64,000 nt of DNA from an uncultured Pelagibacteraceae bacterium. Lineage in GTDB: Bacteria; Pseudomonadota; Alphaproteobacteria; Pelagibacterales; Pelagibacteraceae. How positions within the stretch are numbered: position 1 is the first letter of the stretch; every line of letters starts with the position of its first letter. Shown piece after piece: positions 1 to 8,935 of this stretch. A model generated the notes under the pieces. That model was not told the origin of the DNA. It saw nothing but the letters and a program-made list of their open reading frames with translations, and searched no databases. Location of the stretch: positions 1 through 64,000 of the forward strand of contig CACAHE010000002.1 in NCBI GenBank assembly GCA_902532195.1, given 5' to 3'. A program made the translations under genes and the position numbers.

Positions 1-485
1 ATTTTCAATTCTTCTCCAAGAAATCCAGTCAGTCTCTCTGGCCAAGGACTTGTGAAACCAAGAGTATTAAATCCAAATATATATTGGAAATATAGATCTA
101 TTATTACTACAGAAATAGTAATAGCCCACAACTTATAAATTATATCAAAATTATAATTATTTTTTTTTATAAAATATGCAGTTGCCATAACAAAAATGGG
201 GAATCTTAAAAAAAATACTGCTCTATTAAAGCTTAAATCAAAATTTGACGAATAAAATAAATTAATAATAAGATATATATAAATTATAATAAAAATTAAA
301 AATAAATTGTTTTTTAAAAATTTAAAATTTTTAAATATAAATAATTCGTATAAAAAAAATGCTATTGTTAGAAAAACAATTATTTCTGCAACAAATGTAC
401 CAATTAATAAACTCAATGGCAATAAACCAATCAAATAAAGGATTATATTTTTTTCTTTTAATTTAATTTCAAGATTTTTATACAT
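1..485 (-). CDS. O-antigen ligase/polymerase-like membrane protein, N-terminal part (runs off the window)
   Basis: Reading the minus strand from an ATG at 485 gives an uninterrupted frame to the left edge, about 161 codons, so only the N-terminal portion is visible. It is very hydrophobic with four or more likely membrane segments. The last visible residues (FGFNTLGFTSPWPERLTGF) resemble the segment before the large periplasmic loop in Wzy/WaaL-type proteins that polymerise or transfer O-antigen at the outer face of the inner membrane. It lies 41 nt after the stop of the upstream minus-strand membrane gene, so co-transcription is likely. The family call rests on this short motif and on the glycan context; the exact substrate cannot be told. 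Confidence 0.65.
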   Translation of the reverse strand, partial: MYKNLEIKLKEKNIILYLIGLLPLSLLIGTFVAEIIVFLTIAFFLYELFIFKNFKFLKNNLFLIFIIIYIYLIINLFYSSNFDLSFNRAVFFLRFPIFVMATAYFIKKNNYNFDIIYKLWAITISVVIIDLYFQYIFGFNTLGFTSPWPERLTGFLGEELK

Positions 486-526
486 CGCAACAGCTATAGT
501 ATTTACATTTATACGTTAAGATCATT

Positions 527-1771
527 TTATATAAAATAGTAATTAATACATTTAATTATCCAAAAAAATAATAAATAAAAAAATAATATCCCTACCTTTT
601 TAAAAGAAATTTCATTTATAAAACTTGCAGTAAGTTTTGTATCAATTAATAAAAATAAACAAATTAAAAATAATGGATCATAAGTATCAAGGTAGAAATA
701 TTTATCTATTTCAAATATTATTAATATAGCCAAAATAATCCAGTTCTTAATTGCCCTATAATTTATAAATTTGTTAAAGATCAAAAAAGATATTGTACAA
801 ACCATCCAAAAAAACTCGTTACTATAAAAAAATAATTTGTATATTTGATAGAAAACCCCACCTCCGCTATTTATTTTGTAATCAAAAAATATATATAAAA
901 TTAAAGAATATATTGCTGCTGAAAAAATATTTAATTGATTGAACTTAAAACTAATATTTTTTCTACTCAAATAAATAAATGGCAAAGAGTAAAATAAAAA
1001 AACTGTATAAGATAAGCCTAAAGAATTAGATAAGTTTATAGAGTCACCTAAATAAGAACTAAAAAAATTAATATTTAAGAAAAAAACATAATAAATTGCT
1101 GGCAGTGAAAGAATAATACTAAATATGACGTATAAAAAAAATTTCCGAAAATTAAATTTAATCAATATCATTTCTGTAAAAAATAAAATTGCGAACAGAG
1201 AATAAATTGGCCTAAAGTAACTTGCCAAGGCTAAAAATATAACATTAAGTATAATAAATAAATTTAACTCTTTTTCATTTTTATAATTATTGTTCATAAT
1301 TTTGAGGTAGTAAAAAATAGAAAATAAGAAAAATAATATTGAAATATTTTCGTCTCCTGGCCAAATGGCGTAAGATCTAAAATAAGGAGAAAAATAAAAA
1401 AAACAGCTTAAAAAAAATATAATAATCGAATTATTAAGTTTAAATTTTTCTTTTAATGAAAAATAAAAAATAAATGGAATTAACGCACATAAATTAAGAT
1501 ATATAAATTTTCCTAATCCCTCGCCAAATGATAACAGCCAACTTAAAAAAATTATAAATATAGGTGAGTGGCTATTTCCAATTACTGGAGAATCATAATT
1601 TAAAAGGGTGTGATAAAAATCTTTATTAAATAATTCAACTGTTTTAAGATGAATCCCAAAATCATATTTAGACCCACCACTTGAATTTTCACCAAAATAA
1701 TAACCGATTAATAAAGTTAAATAAAAAAATATAAAAATATAAAAATATAATATTTTTTTTTTATTGTGCAT
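527..1771 (-). CDS. Polytopic membrane protein, GT-C glycosyltransferase-like
   Basis: The protein has about 414 residues from the ATG at 1771. An upstream in-frame start at 1816 would add 15 residues before the natural hydrophobic N-terminus, so the ATG at 1771 is preferred. It has roughly ten membrane-spanning stretches. An acidic N-terminal loop (SKYDFGIHLKTVELF, then a HSP segment) is of the kind used by GT-C enzymes that take polyprenol-phosphate sugars. No exact family is recognised. It is transcribed away from the SDR gene at 1862 and is followed by the O-antigen-ligase-like gene. A role in surface glycan assembly is inferred from context and topology only. Confidence 0.5.
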   Translation of the reverse strand: MHNKKKILYFYIFIFFYLTLLIGYYFGENSSGGSKYDFGIHLKTVELFNKDFYHTLLNYDSPVIGNSHSPIFIIFLSWLLSFGEGLGKFIYLNLCALIPFIFYFSLKEKFKLNNSIIIFFLSCFFYFSPYFRSYAIWPGDENISILFFLFSIFYYLKIMNNNYKNEKELNLFIILNVIFLALASYFRPIYSLFAILFFTEMILIKFNFRKFFLYVIFSIILSLPAIYYVFFLNINFFSSYLGDSINLSNSLGLSYTVFLFYSLPFIYLSRKNISFKFNQLNIFSAAIYSLILYIFFDYKINSGGGVFYQIYKLFFYSNEFFWMVCTISFLIFNKFINYRAIKNWIILAILIIFEIDKYFYLDTYDPLFLICLFLLIDTKLTASFINEISFKKVGILFFYLLFFWIIKCINYYFI

Positions 1772-1861
1772 TTTTTGTAAATCAATGTATACGATTATCA
1801 GAAATATTCGATGCAAAAAAGTAAAACTAGATATAGAATATTAAGTCAATTATAAAAATTA

Positions 1862-2758
1862 ATGAAAAAAATTATAATCACCGGAGCCAATGGTCAGGAT
1901 GGAGTTATTTTATCAAAAATATTAATAAAAAATAATTTTAAAGTTTTTGGAATAACTAAAATTAAAAATAAGAAAAAAAAAATTAAAGGAGTTACCTATT
2001 TAAGGTGCAACCTGAATAATTTTATTGATATAAATAATCTAATCAAAACGTTGAAACCAAATTGTATAGTTCATTTAGGATCAGAGAATCCGTCATATAA
2101 AGAATTAAAAAAAAAAAAGGATTTTTATCATAAAAATTTAATTGCAATTAAAAATTTAATCAATTCAATTATATTAAATGATAAAAAAATAAAATTTATA
2201 TTTCCAGGATCATCACAAATGTATGGTAATTTAAAAAAAAAGGTTAGTGAAAAAAATAAATTTTCACCAACCAATAGCTATGCTAAATTTAGAGTAGATG
2301 GGCATAATTTTATTATGGCTTATAAAAGAATTTATGGTTTAATAATTACAACAATAATTTTATTTAATCATGACTCCATATATAGAAATAAAAAATTTAT
2401 TTTACCAAGATTAATAAAGGCATTCAAAAACAAAGATTTAAAGTTTATAAAATCAATTTTCAATCTTAATATATGTGGTGACTTTTCTCATGCTGAGGAT
2501 ATTTGTAATGCAATATTTTTGTTGATAAAATCGGGAAAAAATTTAGATAAAATAATATTATCGAGTAATAGATTAACCTATTTAAATGATATAATTAAAA
2601 ATCTGTTAATAAAAAATAAAATTAACCTAAAATTAGATTACAAATTTTATAAAAAAAATAATATATTTGGAAATAACAATTTGGCTAAAAAAACTCTTAA
2701 TTGGAAAATTAAAAAAAATATTTTTATAGCCTCAGAGGAATTACTTAAAAACTTTTAG
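1862..2758 (+). CDS. NAD-dependent epimerase/dehydratase (GDP-mannose 4,6-dehydratase-like SDR)
   Basis: This is a 298-residue extended short-chain dehydrogenase/reductase. The N-terminal Rossmann motif GANGQDG (residues 8-14) is the form typical of GDP-mannose 4,6-dehydratases. A GSSQMYG stretch matches the active-site SSE-Y region. The usual catalytic Y-x3-K appears here as YAKFR, so arginine replaces the lysine. The family acts on nucleotide sugars in the cytosol; the substrate is unknown. The gene is 8 nt upstream of a glycosyltransferase gene and probably in the same operon. It is shorter and more divergent than the true Gmd encoded at 5247. The altered catalytic residue may mean changed or lost activity. 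Confidence 0.75.
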   Translation: MKKIIITGANGQDGVILSKILIKNNFKVFGITKIKNKKKKIKGVTYLRCNLNNFIDINNLIKTLKPNCIVHLGSENPSYKELKKKKDFYHKNLIAIKNLINSIILNDKKIKFIFPGSSQMYGNLKKKVSEKNKFSPTNSYAKFRVDGHNFIMAYKRIYGLIITTIILFNHDSIYRNKKFILPRLIKAFKNKDLKFIKSIFNLNICGDFSHAEDICNAIFLLIKSGKNLDKIILSSNRLTYLNDIIKNLLIKNKINLKLDYKFYKKNNIFGNNNLAKKTLNWKIKKNIFIASEELLKNF

Positions 2759-2766
2759 AAAAAATA

Positions 2767-3540
2767 ATGAAGTTCACAGTACTAATCTCTTCATACAATA
2801 AGGGAGAATATATAGAAGAATGTATAGTTTCTTGTATTAATCAATCTTATAAAAATTTAGAAATTATTCTATTTGATAACTATTCTAATGATAATACAAA
2901 AAAAATTTTAGAAAAATACAGTGATAAGATTAAAATTATTTATAAAAATAAAGTAAGTGAATTTCCAGCACTAAATCAAATTGATTTAATTAAAGAAGGT
3001 TTAAAATTATGTAAGGGTGATATTATTTGTTTACTCGATGGAGATGATTATTTTTTTAAAGAAAAAATTTTGAAAATAAATAATATTTTTGAAAAAAATG
3101 ACTTTGATGTTGTCTATGATCTTCCAATGATTAAAAAAAGCAATGAACTTATAAAATTTAACCTGAAAAGAAAATTTCAAAAAAATATATGGCCAACAAT
3201 TATAAATACAAGTGCAATTTCAATAAGAAAAAAATCTTTAGAAAAATTTATACAATTAAATTTATTTGAAAATTATAACTTGTTGGAAATAGATTTTAGA
3301 ATAAATGTAGTATCTAGATGTATTGATAATAATTATTTTATTTTTGATGAATCACTTTCAGTTTATAGATTTGTTCCAAACTCGATAATGTCTGATAACA
3401 AAAAATACTCAAAAAAATGGTGGTTTAAAAGACTTCAAGCACACAATTATATGAAAAAAATATATGAATTAAATAATAAGGTTTATTCAAATTTTTTTGA
3501 TTTAAAATTAACAAATTTAATAACAAAAATATTAAATTAA
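2767..3540 (+). CDS. Glycosyltransferase family 2
   Basis: A 257-residue cytosolic GT-A fold transferase. The N-terminus (TVLISSYNKGEYIEECI) is the nucleotide-binding start of family 2, and DGDD at residues 91-94 is the DxD-type metal and sugar-nucleotide site. Such enzymes add sugars to lipid-linked or surface glycans. The donor and acceptor cannot be read from sequence. Its stop codon overlaps the ATG of the next gene by one base, so translation of the two is probably coupled. It belongs to the variable surface-polysaccharide block that ends at the 5S rRNA gene. Confidence 0.85.
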   Translation: MKFTVLISSYNKGEYIEECIVSCINQSYKNLEIILFDNYSNDNTKKILEKYSDKIKIIYKNKVSEFPALNQIDLIKEGLKLCKGDIICLLDGDDYFFKEKILKINNIFEKNDFDVVYDLPMIKKSNELIKFNLKRKFQKNIWPTIINTSAISIRKKSLEKFIQLNLFENYNLLEIDFRINVVSRCIDNNYFIFDESLSVYRFVPNSIMSDNKKYSKKWWFKRLQAHNYMKKIYELNNKVYSNFFDLKLTNLITKILN

Positions 3541-5177
3541 TGCACTTATTTTCATATATTTTCGCATTTATTTTAATTTCAATATCTATTATTGGTTATG
3601 GATATATTTTTAATAAATATACATTAAAAATTGATAAAATAAATATAGGTTATCTAGGTTTAATAGGTATTTTTTTTTTAACTTTTCTTGCTTATTTGTT
3701 TAATATTTTTATTCCTTTAAGTGATAAATTTAATTTTTTCTTACATTTACTTGGTGTAATTTTTTTTTCAATTTTTTTTATAAAAAATTTTAGTCCTAAT
3801 AAAAATCATTTTAAATTTTTTGGATTATTTTTAATAATATGCTTATTTTTTATTTTCACAGCAAAAACCCACGATGATTTTGAATATTATCATTTTGCAT
3901 ATATACACTTGCTAAATTTTGAAAATACGCAAATTGGCATTGGACAATTTAACAATGGCTTTAGAGTACCTTCATCAATTTTTTATTTTTCATCTCTTTT
4001 TTATTTACCCTATCTTAAACATGACATAATTCATTTAGGATCTATTTTTTTTACATTATTTATTAATGTAATTTTTTTGATTAAAATAATAGATTATAAA
4101 GATAATAAGAATTTAAGATTTTTAGTTTATCTAAGTTTAATTGGTCTTATAATTTCAAATATATTTTTTTATAGACTGGGAGAACATGGCACAGACAGAT
4201 CTGCTCAAATATTGGTCATATTACTTTTCATAGAGGTTTTGTATATCGTAAATTTAAATAAAGAAAATTATAAATTTATTTTACCAAAAATAATAATTAT
4301 AATCACCCTTATTGCTTCTTTAAAAGCATTTTATTTAATTTATATTTTTGTTTTAATTCCAATATTAATATATCAAAAAGAAAAATTATTATTTATAAAA
4401 AATATATTTATTTTAAAATCAACTTATTTTTCAATCGCATTTTTTTTTATAGTTTTATTGACTTACTTTGTAAATTCAGGCTGTTTCATTTATCCTCTAG
4501 GATTAAGCTGTTTTAATGTTTTATGGGCAATTCCTATTAATGAAGTAAATGATTGGAATAATTATTATCAATTATGGTCTAAAGCTGGAGCAACTCCAAA
4601 TTTTAAGGTCAGTAATCCTGAAGAATATATAAAATATTTTAATTGGTTGCCTAACTGGATTAACATTTACTTTTTTAATAAGGTTTCAGATTATTTGTTG
4701 AGTATACTTTTTATATCTATAATTTTCTTTTTTTATTTTTTTAGCAAATATAAGATTAAAGTAAAAAAGGTTAAATATAGACTAATTTATATATTTCTAG
4801 TTTTTCTTTTTATTGAGTGGTTTTTTTATCATCCTGCTTTGAGATATGGTGGTTTTCATTTAATAGCTTTAATTACTTTTATACCTATCTCATTGTATTT
4901 ACAAAATTATGATTTTGACAAAAAAATTTTTTTTAAAAAACTATTAATAATATTCTCTATTATTTTACTAATTTCAGTAGGCAGAAATATTAATAGAGTC
5001 ATAAAAGAAACAGATATTTACAATTATAATGTCTTTGCAAACCCATCATATAATAGAAATTTCCAAAATTTTAAAATTTATGGTCAAATTAAAGAAGTTA
5101 TTAATTGTAAATCAAATTGTTCAAATAACCCAATTAAGTCAAAAAAAATATTTGGCAGGAATATTTTTTATAGGTAA
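3540..5177 (+). CDS. Large polytopic membrane protein of glycan cluster, GT-C-like
   Basis: A 545-residue protein with about twelve hydrophobic segments. After the first helices there is an exposed loop containing KTHDDFEYYHFAY. An acidic pair in the first long extracytoplasmic loop is characteristic of GT-C glycosyltransferases, but no named family is recognised. Cysteines occur in two clusters (GCFIYPLGLSC and CKSNCSN near the C-terminus) that could form disulfides. It is translationally coupled to the preceding glycosyltransferase. Function in transfer or polymerisation of surface sugar is inference from neighbours and topology. Confidence 0.5.
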   Translation: MHLFSYIFAFILISISIIGYGYIFNKYTLKIDKINIGYLGLIGIFFLTFLAYLFNIFIPLSDKFNFFLHLLGVIFFSIFFIKNFSPNKNHFKFFGLFLIICLFFIFTAKTHDDFEYYHFAYIHLLNFENTQIGIGQFNNGFRVPSSIFYFSSLFYLPYLKHDIIHLGSIFFTLFINVIFLIKIIDYKDNKNLRFLVYLSLIGLIISNIFFYRLGEHGTDRSAQILVILLFIEVLYIVNLNKENYKFILPKIIIIITLIASLKAFYLIYIFVLIPILIYQKEKLLFIKNIFILKSTYFSIAFFFIVLLTYFVNSGCFIYPLGLSCFNVLWAIPINEVNDWNNYYQLWSKAGATPNFKVSNPEEYIKYFNWLPNWINIYFFNKVSDYLLSILFISIIFFFYFFSKYKIKVKKVKYRLIYIFLVFLFIEWFFYHPALRYGGFHLIALITFIPISLYLQNYDFDKKIFFKKLLIIFSIILLISVGRNINRVIKETDIYNYNVFANPSYNRNFQNFKIYGQIKEVINCKSNCSNNPIKSKKIFGRNIFYR

Positions 5178-5246
5178 ATACAAATAGTATATTAAATATT
5201 TGTTTGATAATTGTTTATACTATATTAAATATAAGTTTTATAATTA

Positions 5247-6293
5247 ATGAAAAAAATAGCTTTAATTTTTGGAGTAACAGGACAAGATGGGGCATATCTA
5301 TCTGAATTTTTACTTAAAAAAAAATATGTTGTACACGGAGTAAAAAGAAGATCTTCTTCATTAAATACAGGAAGAGTTGATCATATTTATCAAGACCCAC
5401 ATCAGAAAAAAAGAGATTTTATTTTACACTATGGTGATGTTACAGATTCAATTTCTGTATCAAGTATAATTAAAAAAGTGAAACCAGATGAAATATACAA
5501 TTTAGCAGCACAGTCACATGTAGCTGTATCATTTGAGGTTCCAGAATATACTGCAAATGCAGATGCTATTGGAGCTTTAAGAATTCTTGAATCAATAAAA
5601 TTTCATAAATTAGAAAAAAAGACAAAATTTTATCAAGCTGGAACTTCAGAGATGTATGGAAGAGTTCAAGAAATTCCACAAAATGAAAAAACACCATTTT
5701 ATCCAAGAAGTCCATACGGAGTTGCAAAAGTATATGCACACTGGATTACAGTAAATTATAGAGAAGCATATAAAATTTTTGCTTGTAATGGTATTTTGTT
5801 TAATCACGAAAGTCCTGTAAGAGGAGAGACTTTTGTAACAAGAAAAATTGTAATGGGTCTTTGTAGAGTAAAATTAGGTTTACAAAAAAAAATTTTTTTA
5901 GGAAATTTAGATGCTAAAAGAGATTGGGGACATGCAAAGGATTATGTTGAGGCAATGTGGAAAATGATGCAAAAAAAAATACCACAAGACTATGTGATAG
6001 CAACAGGCAAACAATATTCAGTTAAACAATTTGTAGAACTGGTTTTAAAAGAACTAAAAATAAAATTTAAATGGATAGGCAAAGGAAAAAACATAAAGTG
6101 TATCGATCAAAATGGAAAAGTTATAGTTGCTTGTGATAAAGCTTATTTTAGACCTTTAGAAGTAGATACTTTATTGGGAGACCCAAGAAAAGCAAAAAGA
6201 GAACTTAATTGGAAAAATAAATCAGATATAAAAGCTTTAGTAAAAGATATGGTAAGTTCAGAGATTAGAAAAATTTCTAATGATCAACATTAA
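5247..6293 (+). CDS. gmd: GDP-mannose 4,6-dehydratase
   Basis: Gmd converts GDP-D-mannose to GDP-4-keto-6-deoxy-D-mannose in the cytosol, the first step to GDP-L-fucose. The 348-residue length is normal. The motif GVTGQDG (9-15) binds the nucleotide cofactor, and T133/E135 with Y157-x3-K161 form the catalytic set seen in the family. The start is the first ATG after a 69-nt AT-rich gap that probably holds a promoter. The 3' end overlaps fcl by 14 nt, so both enzymes of the fucose pathway are made together. The encoded protein is well conserved compared with the upstream glycan genes. Confidence 0.95.
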   Translation: MKKIALIFGVTGQDGAYLSEFLLKKKYVVHGVKRRSSSLNTGRVDHIYQDPHQKKRDFILHYGDVTDSISVSSIIKKVKPDEIYNLAAQSHVAVSFEVPEYTANADAIGALRILESIKFHKLEKKTKFYQAGTSEMYGRVQEIPQNEKTPFYPRSPYGVAKVYAHWITVNYREAYKIFACNGILFNHESPVRGETFVTRKIVMGLCRVKLGLQKKIFLGNLDAKRDWGHAKDYVEAMWKMMQKKIPQDYVIATGKQYSVKQFVELVLKELKIKFKWIGKGKNIKCIDQNGKVIVACDKAYFRPLEVDTLLGDPRKAKRELNWKNKSDIKALVKDMVSSEIRKISNDQH

Positions 6294-7227
6294 ATCAAAG
6301 ATTTATATAGCAGGCCACAGCGGTTTAGTGGGAAGTGCAATTTACAGAAAATTAAAATCAAATGGATTTAAAAAATTATTTGTTAAAAGCAGAAGAGATC
6401 TTGATTTAAACGATCAAAACAAAGTTTTAAGTTACTTAAAAAAAATTAAACCAAATTTCATATTTATTGCTGCGGCTAAAGTGGGTGGCGTTTATGCAAA
6501 CAATACTTTAAAAGCTGAATTTATTTATAATAATTTAAATATTCAAAATAATCTTATACATTCAGCTTATTTAGCAGGAATAAAAAATTTAATTTTTCTA
6601 GGATCAAGTTGCATATATTCTTTAAATGCAAAACAGCCAATGAAAGAAAAAGATATATTATGTGGCCCACTAGAAAAAACTAATGAACCTTATGCAATTG
6701 CTAAAATTGCAGGTATAAAAATGTGCGAAAGTTATAATTATCAATATGGCACTAACTATAGGTGCTTAATGCCAACTAATACTTTTGGACAAAATGATAA
6801 ATATGATACTCTAAATTCACATTTTATACCTTCTCTGATTAAAAAAATATATGAAATAGAAAAAAAAAATAAAAATGAAATTACTCTTTGGGGAGATGGC
6901 ACACCTAAAAGAGAAATTATTTATGTTGATGATATCGCTGATGCCTGTATTTACTTTATGAATAAAAAAACCTCTCATTCACTTATTAATATTGGAACTG
7001 GGAAAGAAGACACTATTAAAGGAATTGCTCAATTATTTTTAAAAACCTTAATACCTGAAAAAAAAATTCAAATTAAATTTGATAAAAGCAAACCAAATGG
7101 AATAAAAAGAAAAGTTTTAGATACATCTTTAGCAAAAAGGTATGGATGGACTGCCAAAAATGAAATTAAAAAAGCTATAATTGACACATATATAAATTTT
7201 AAGCTTTTAAAGGCGAATTCTAAATAG
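6280..7227 (+). CDS. fcl: GDP-L-fucose synthase
   Basis: Bifunctional epimerase-reductase that makes GDP-L-fucose from the Gmd product with NADPH. The 315 residues include GHSGLVGSA (12-20) for cofactor binding, S109-S110-C111, Y138 and K142 as catalytic residues, and the NSHFIP segment carrying the conserved histidine. The start lies inside the last codons of gmd (14-nt overlap), an arrangement that couples translation. It is the last gene of the surface-glycan block; the next element is the 5S rRNA gene 42 nt downstream. Confidence 0.94.
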   Translation: MINIKSKIYIAGHSGLVGSAIYRKLKSNGFKKLFVKSRRDLDLNDQNKVLSYLKKIKPNFIFIAAAKVGGVYANNTLKAEFIYNNLNIQNNLIHSAYLAGIKNLIFLGSSCIYSLNAKQPMKEKDILCGPLEKTNEPYAIAKIAGIKMCESYNYQYGTNYRCLMPTNTFGQNDKYDTLNSHFIPSLIKKIYEIEKKNKNEITLWGDGTPKREIIYVDDIADACIYFMNKKTSHSLINIGTGKEDTIKGIAQLFLKTLIPEKKIQIKFDKSKPNGIKRKVLDTSLAKRYGWTAKNEIKKAIIDTYINFKLLKANSK

Positions 7228-7269
7228 TTAAATCTTTACAATTATATTTTTATTAAGTATAAGGCTTTC

Positions 7270-7385
7270 GCCTGGTAATTATTGCGAAAGTGTAATACCC
7301 GATCCCATTCCGAACTCGGAAGTCAAGCCTTTCTGCGCCGATGGTACTTTGTCTTAAGATATGGGAGAGTAGGTCGTTGCCAGGC
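7270..7385 (+). rRNA. rrf: 5S ribosomal RNA
   Basis: The ends gcctgg (7270-7275) and ccaggc (7380-7385) pair as helix I. The internal stretch at 7298-7320 (cccgatcccattccgaactc) is the conserved loop B/helix III region of 5S rRNA, and gatatgggagagtaggtcgt matches helix IV and the 3' side. No 23S gene lies upstream in the window; a fucose pathway gene does. In known SAR11 genomes a hypervariable region separates 5S from 16S-23S, and this arrangement agrees with that. Confidence 0.95.
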
Positions 7386-7394
7386 TAAAAAATT

Positions 7395-7520
7395 ATGAAA
7401 ATTGCAAGTTCATTAAAATCTTTAAAAAAAAGAGATTTAAACTCAAAACTCGTTCGGAGAAGAGGCAGAGTTTATATTATTAATAAAAAAAATCCAAAGT
7501 TTAAAGCTAGACAAAAATAA
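7395..7520 (+). CDS. rpmJ: 50S ribosomal protein L36
   Basis: A 41-residue basic protein ([20 protein letters not shown] followed by [21 protein letters not shown]) that fits the long proteobacterial form of L36, the form lacking zinc-binding cysteines. The ATG is only 9 nt after the last base of 5S rRNA, with no Shine-Dalgarno sequence and no room for a promoter. It must therefore be transcribed with the 5S RNA or from inside it. pntAA starts 12 nt after its stop. Confidence 0.9.
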   Translation: MKIASSLKSLKKRDLNSKLVRRRGRVYIINKKNPKFKARQK

Positions 7521-7532
7521 TTTTTTTATTTT

Positions 7533-8618
7533 ATGATAATTGGATCAGTATCAGAGAATAAAGAAAAAGAAAAAAGAATTTCCATTACACCTGATTTAGT
7601 AAAAAAATACATAAACTTTGGTTTTAAAGTAATATTAGAAAAAAATTATGGAAGTCATCTGGGTTTTAAAGATAAAGAGTATGAGAAAGAAGGATGTGAA
7701 TTTGATGAAAGGTCAGCTGTTTTTATTAAGTCTGATATAATTTTACAATTAAACCTACCCGAAGAATCTGATTTAAAAAATTTAAGGGAAAATCAATCAT
7801 TGGTAGGTGTTTTCAATGTTCATGAAAACATCGATAAACTTAAGAATTTATCTAAAAAAAAAATAAATATTTTTTCTTTAGAATTACTGCCAAGAATTAC
7901 AAGAGCTCAATCAATGGATATTCTTTCATCTCAAGCAAATTTAGCTGGTTATAAGGCTGTAGTAGAATCATTTTCTACATTTGAAAAAGCTATACCAATG
8001 ATGATGACAGCCGCTGGAACTGTACCAGCTGCAAAAGTTTTAGTTGTAGGTGCTGGAGTTGCTGGATTGCAAGCAATAGCTACTGCAAAAAGATTGGGAG
8101 CTATCGTATATGCCACAGATGTAAGAATGGCTTCAAAAGAACAGGTCGAAAGTTTAGGTGGAAAATTTTTAACTGTTGAAGGATCTGAAAATTTAGAAAC
8201 CGAAGGTGGATATGCAAAGGAAGCTTCAGATGAATTTAAAAAAAAACAAGAAGAGTTGCTAGGAGAAACCCTAAAAAAAATAGATATTGTTATATGTACA
8301 GCTTTGATACCAGGAAAAAAAGCTCCAATAATAATCAAAGAAGAAATGTTAAATAAAATGCAAGCTGGATCAATAATTTATGACTTAGCTGCAGTTCAAG
8401 GTGGAAACACTGCTTTTACAGAAGTAGATAAAATAGTTGAAAAAAATGGTGTTAAAATAATGGGAGAAAAAAATATTTTAAATAAATTACCCACCTCATC
8501 TTCAACTCTTTATTCAAAAAATGTATTTAATTTTGTAGCAAATTTATATGATAAAGAAAAAAAAAAAATTAATATTAATTTAGAGGATGAAATTATAAAT
8601 AAAACATTAATAAAATAA
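7533..8618 (+). CDS. pntAA: NAD(P) transhydrogenase subunit alpha, part 1 (NAD-binding domain)
   Basis: Cytosolic NAD(H)-binding domain of the proton-translocating transhydrogenase, which uses proton motive force to make NADPH from NADH and NADP+. The 361 residues contain the conserved RITRAQSMDILSSQANLAGY block (121-140) and the Rossmann motif GAGVAG (173-178). The alpha chain is split: this gene stops before the membrane segments, which are encoded by the next gene 4 nt later, as in Rhodospirillum-type enzymes. It is the first gene of the three-gene pnt operon. Confidence 0.95.
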   Translation: MIIGSVSENKEKEKRISITPDLVKKYINFGFKVILEKNYGSHLGFKDKEYEKEGCEFDERSAVFIKSDIILQLNLPEESDLKNLRENQSLVGVFNVHENIDKLKNLSKKKINIFSLELLPRITRAQSMDILSSQANLAGYKAVVESFSTFEKAIPMMMTAAGTVPAAKVLVVGAGVAGLQAIATAKRLGAIVYATDVRMASKEQVESLGGKFLTVEGSENLETEGGYAKEASDEFKKKQEELLGETLKKIDIVICTALIPGKKAPIIIKEEMLNKMQAGSIIYDLAAVQGGNTAFTEVDKIVEKNGVKIMGEKNILNKLPTSSSTLYSKNVFNFVANLYDKEKKKININLEDEIINKTLIK

Positions 8619-8622
8619 TTTT

Positions 8623-8934
8623 ATGGAAATAGACCCGTTTATATTTAGACTTAGTATTTTTATACTCTCAATTTTTATTGGATATTATGTCGTTTGGAGT
8701 GTTACGCCATCTTTACATACTCCATTGATGTCTGTAACGAATGCTATTTCATCAGTAATTATAGTTGGTGCTATAATTGCAGCTCTAGCAGGAGAAACTG
8801 GAATTATATTTGGTACTGCAAATATTTTTGGATTTTTAGCTATAATACTTGCTGCGGTAAACATCTTTGGAGGTTTTTTAGTTACCCAGAGAATGTTAGC
8901 CATGTACAAGAAAAAAAAGAAAGATAAAAAATAA
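8623..8934 (+). CDS. pntAB: NAD(P) transhydrogenase subunit alpha, part 2 (membrane domain)
   Basis: A 103-residue integral membrane subunit of the proton-translocating transhydrogenase. It has an N-terminal amphipathic start and three hydrophobic helices, followed by a lysine-rich cytosolic tail (KKKKKDKK). The segment WSVTPSLHTPLMSVTNAISS is the conserved first helix that lines the proton channel. It sits between pntAA (4-nt gap) and pntB (1-nt gap), so the three are surely co-translated. Confidence 0.95.
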   Translation: MEIDPFIFRLSIFILSIFIGYYVVWSVTPSLHTPLMSVTNAISSVIIVGAIIAALAGETGIIFGTANIFGFLAIILAAVNIFGGFLVTQRMLAMYKKKKKDKK

Positions 8935-8935
8935 A

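Noticed and set aside
5180..5245. Near-duplicate AT-rich strings before gmd (around 5187 and 5219)
   Set aside because: They are low-complexity A/T sequences that recur in intergenic DNA here; no clear -35/-10 pair with good spacing could be defined.
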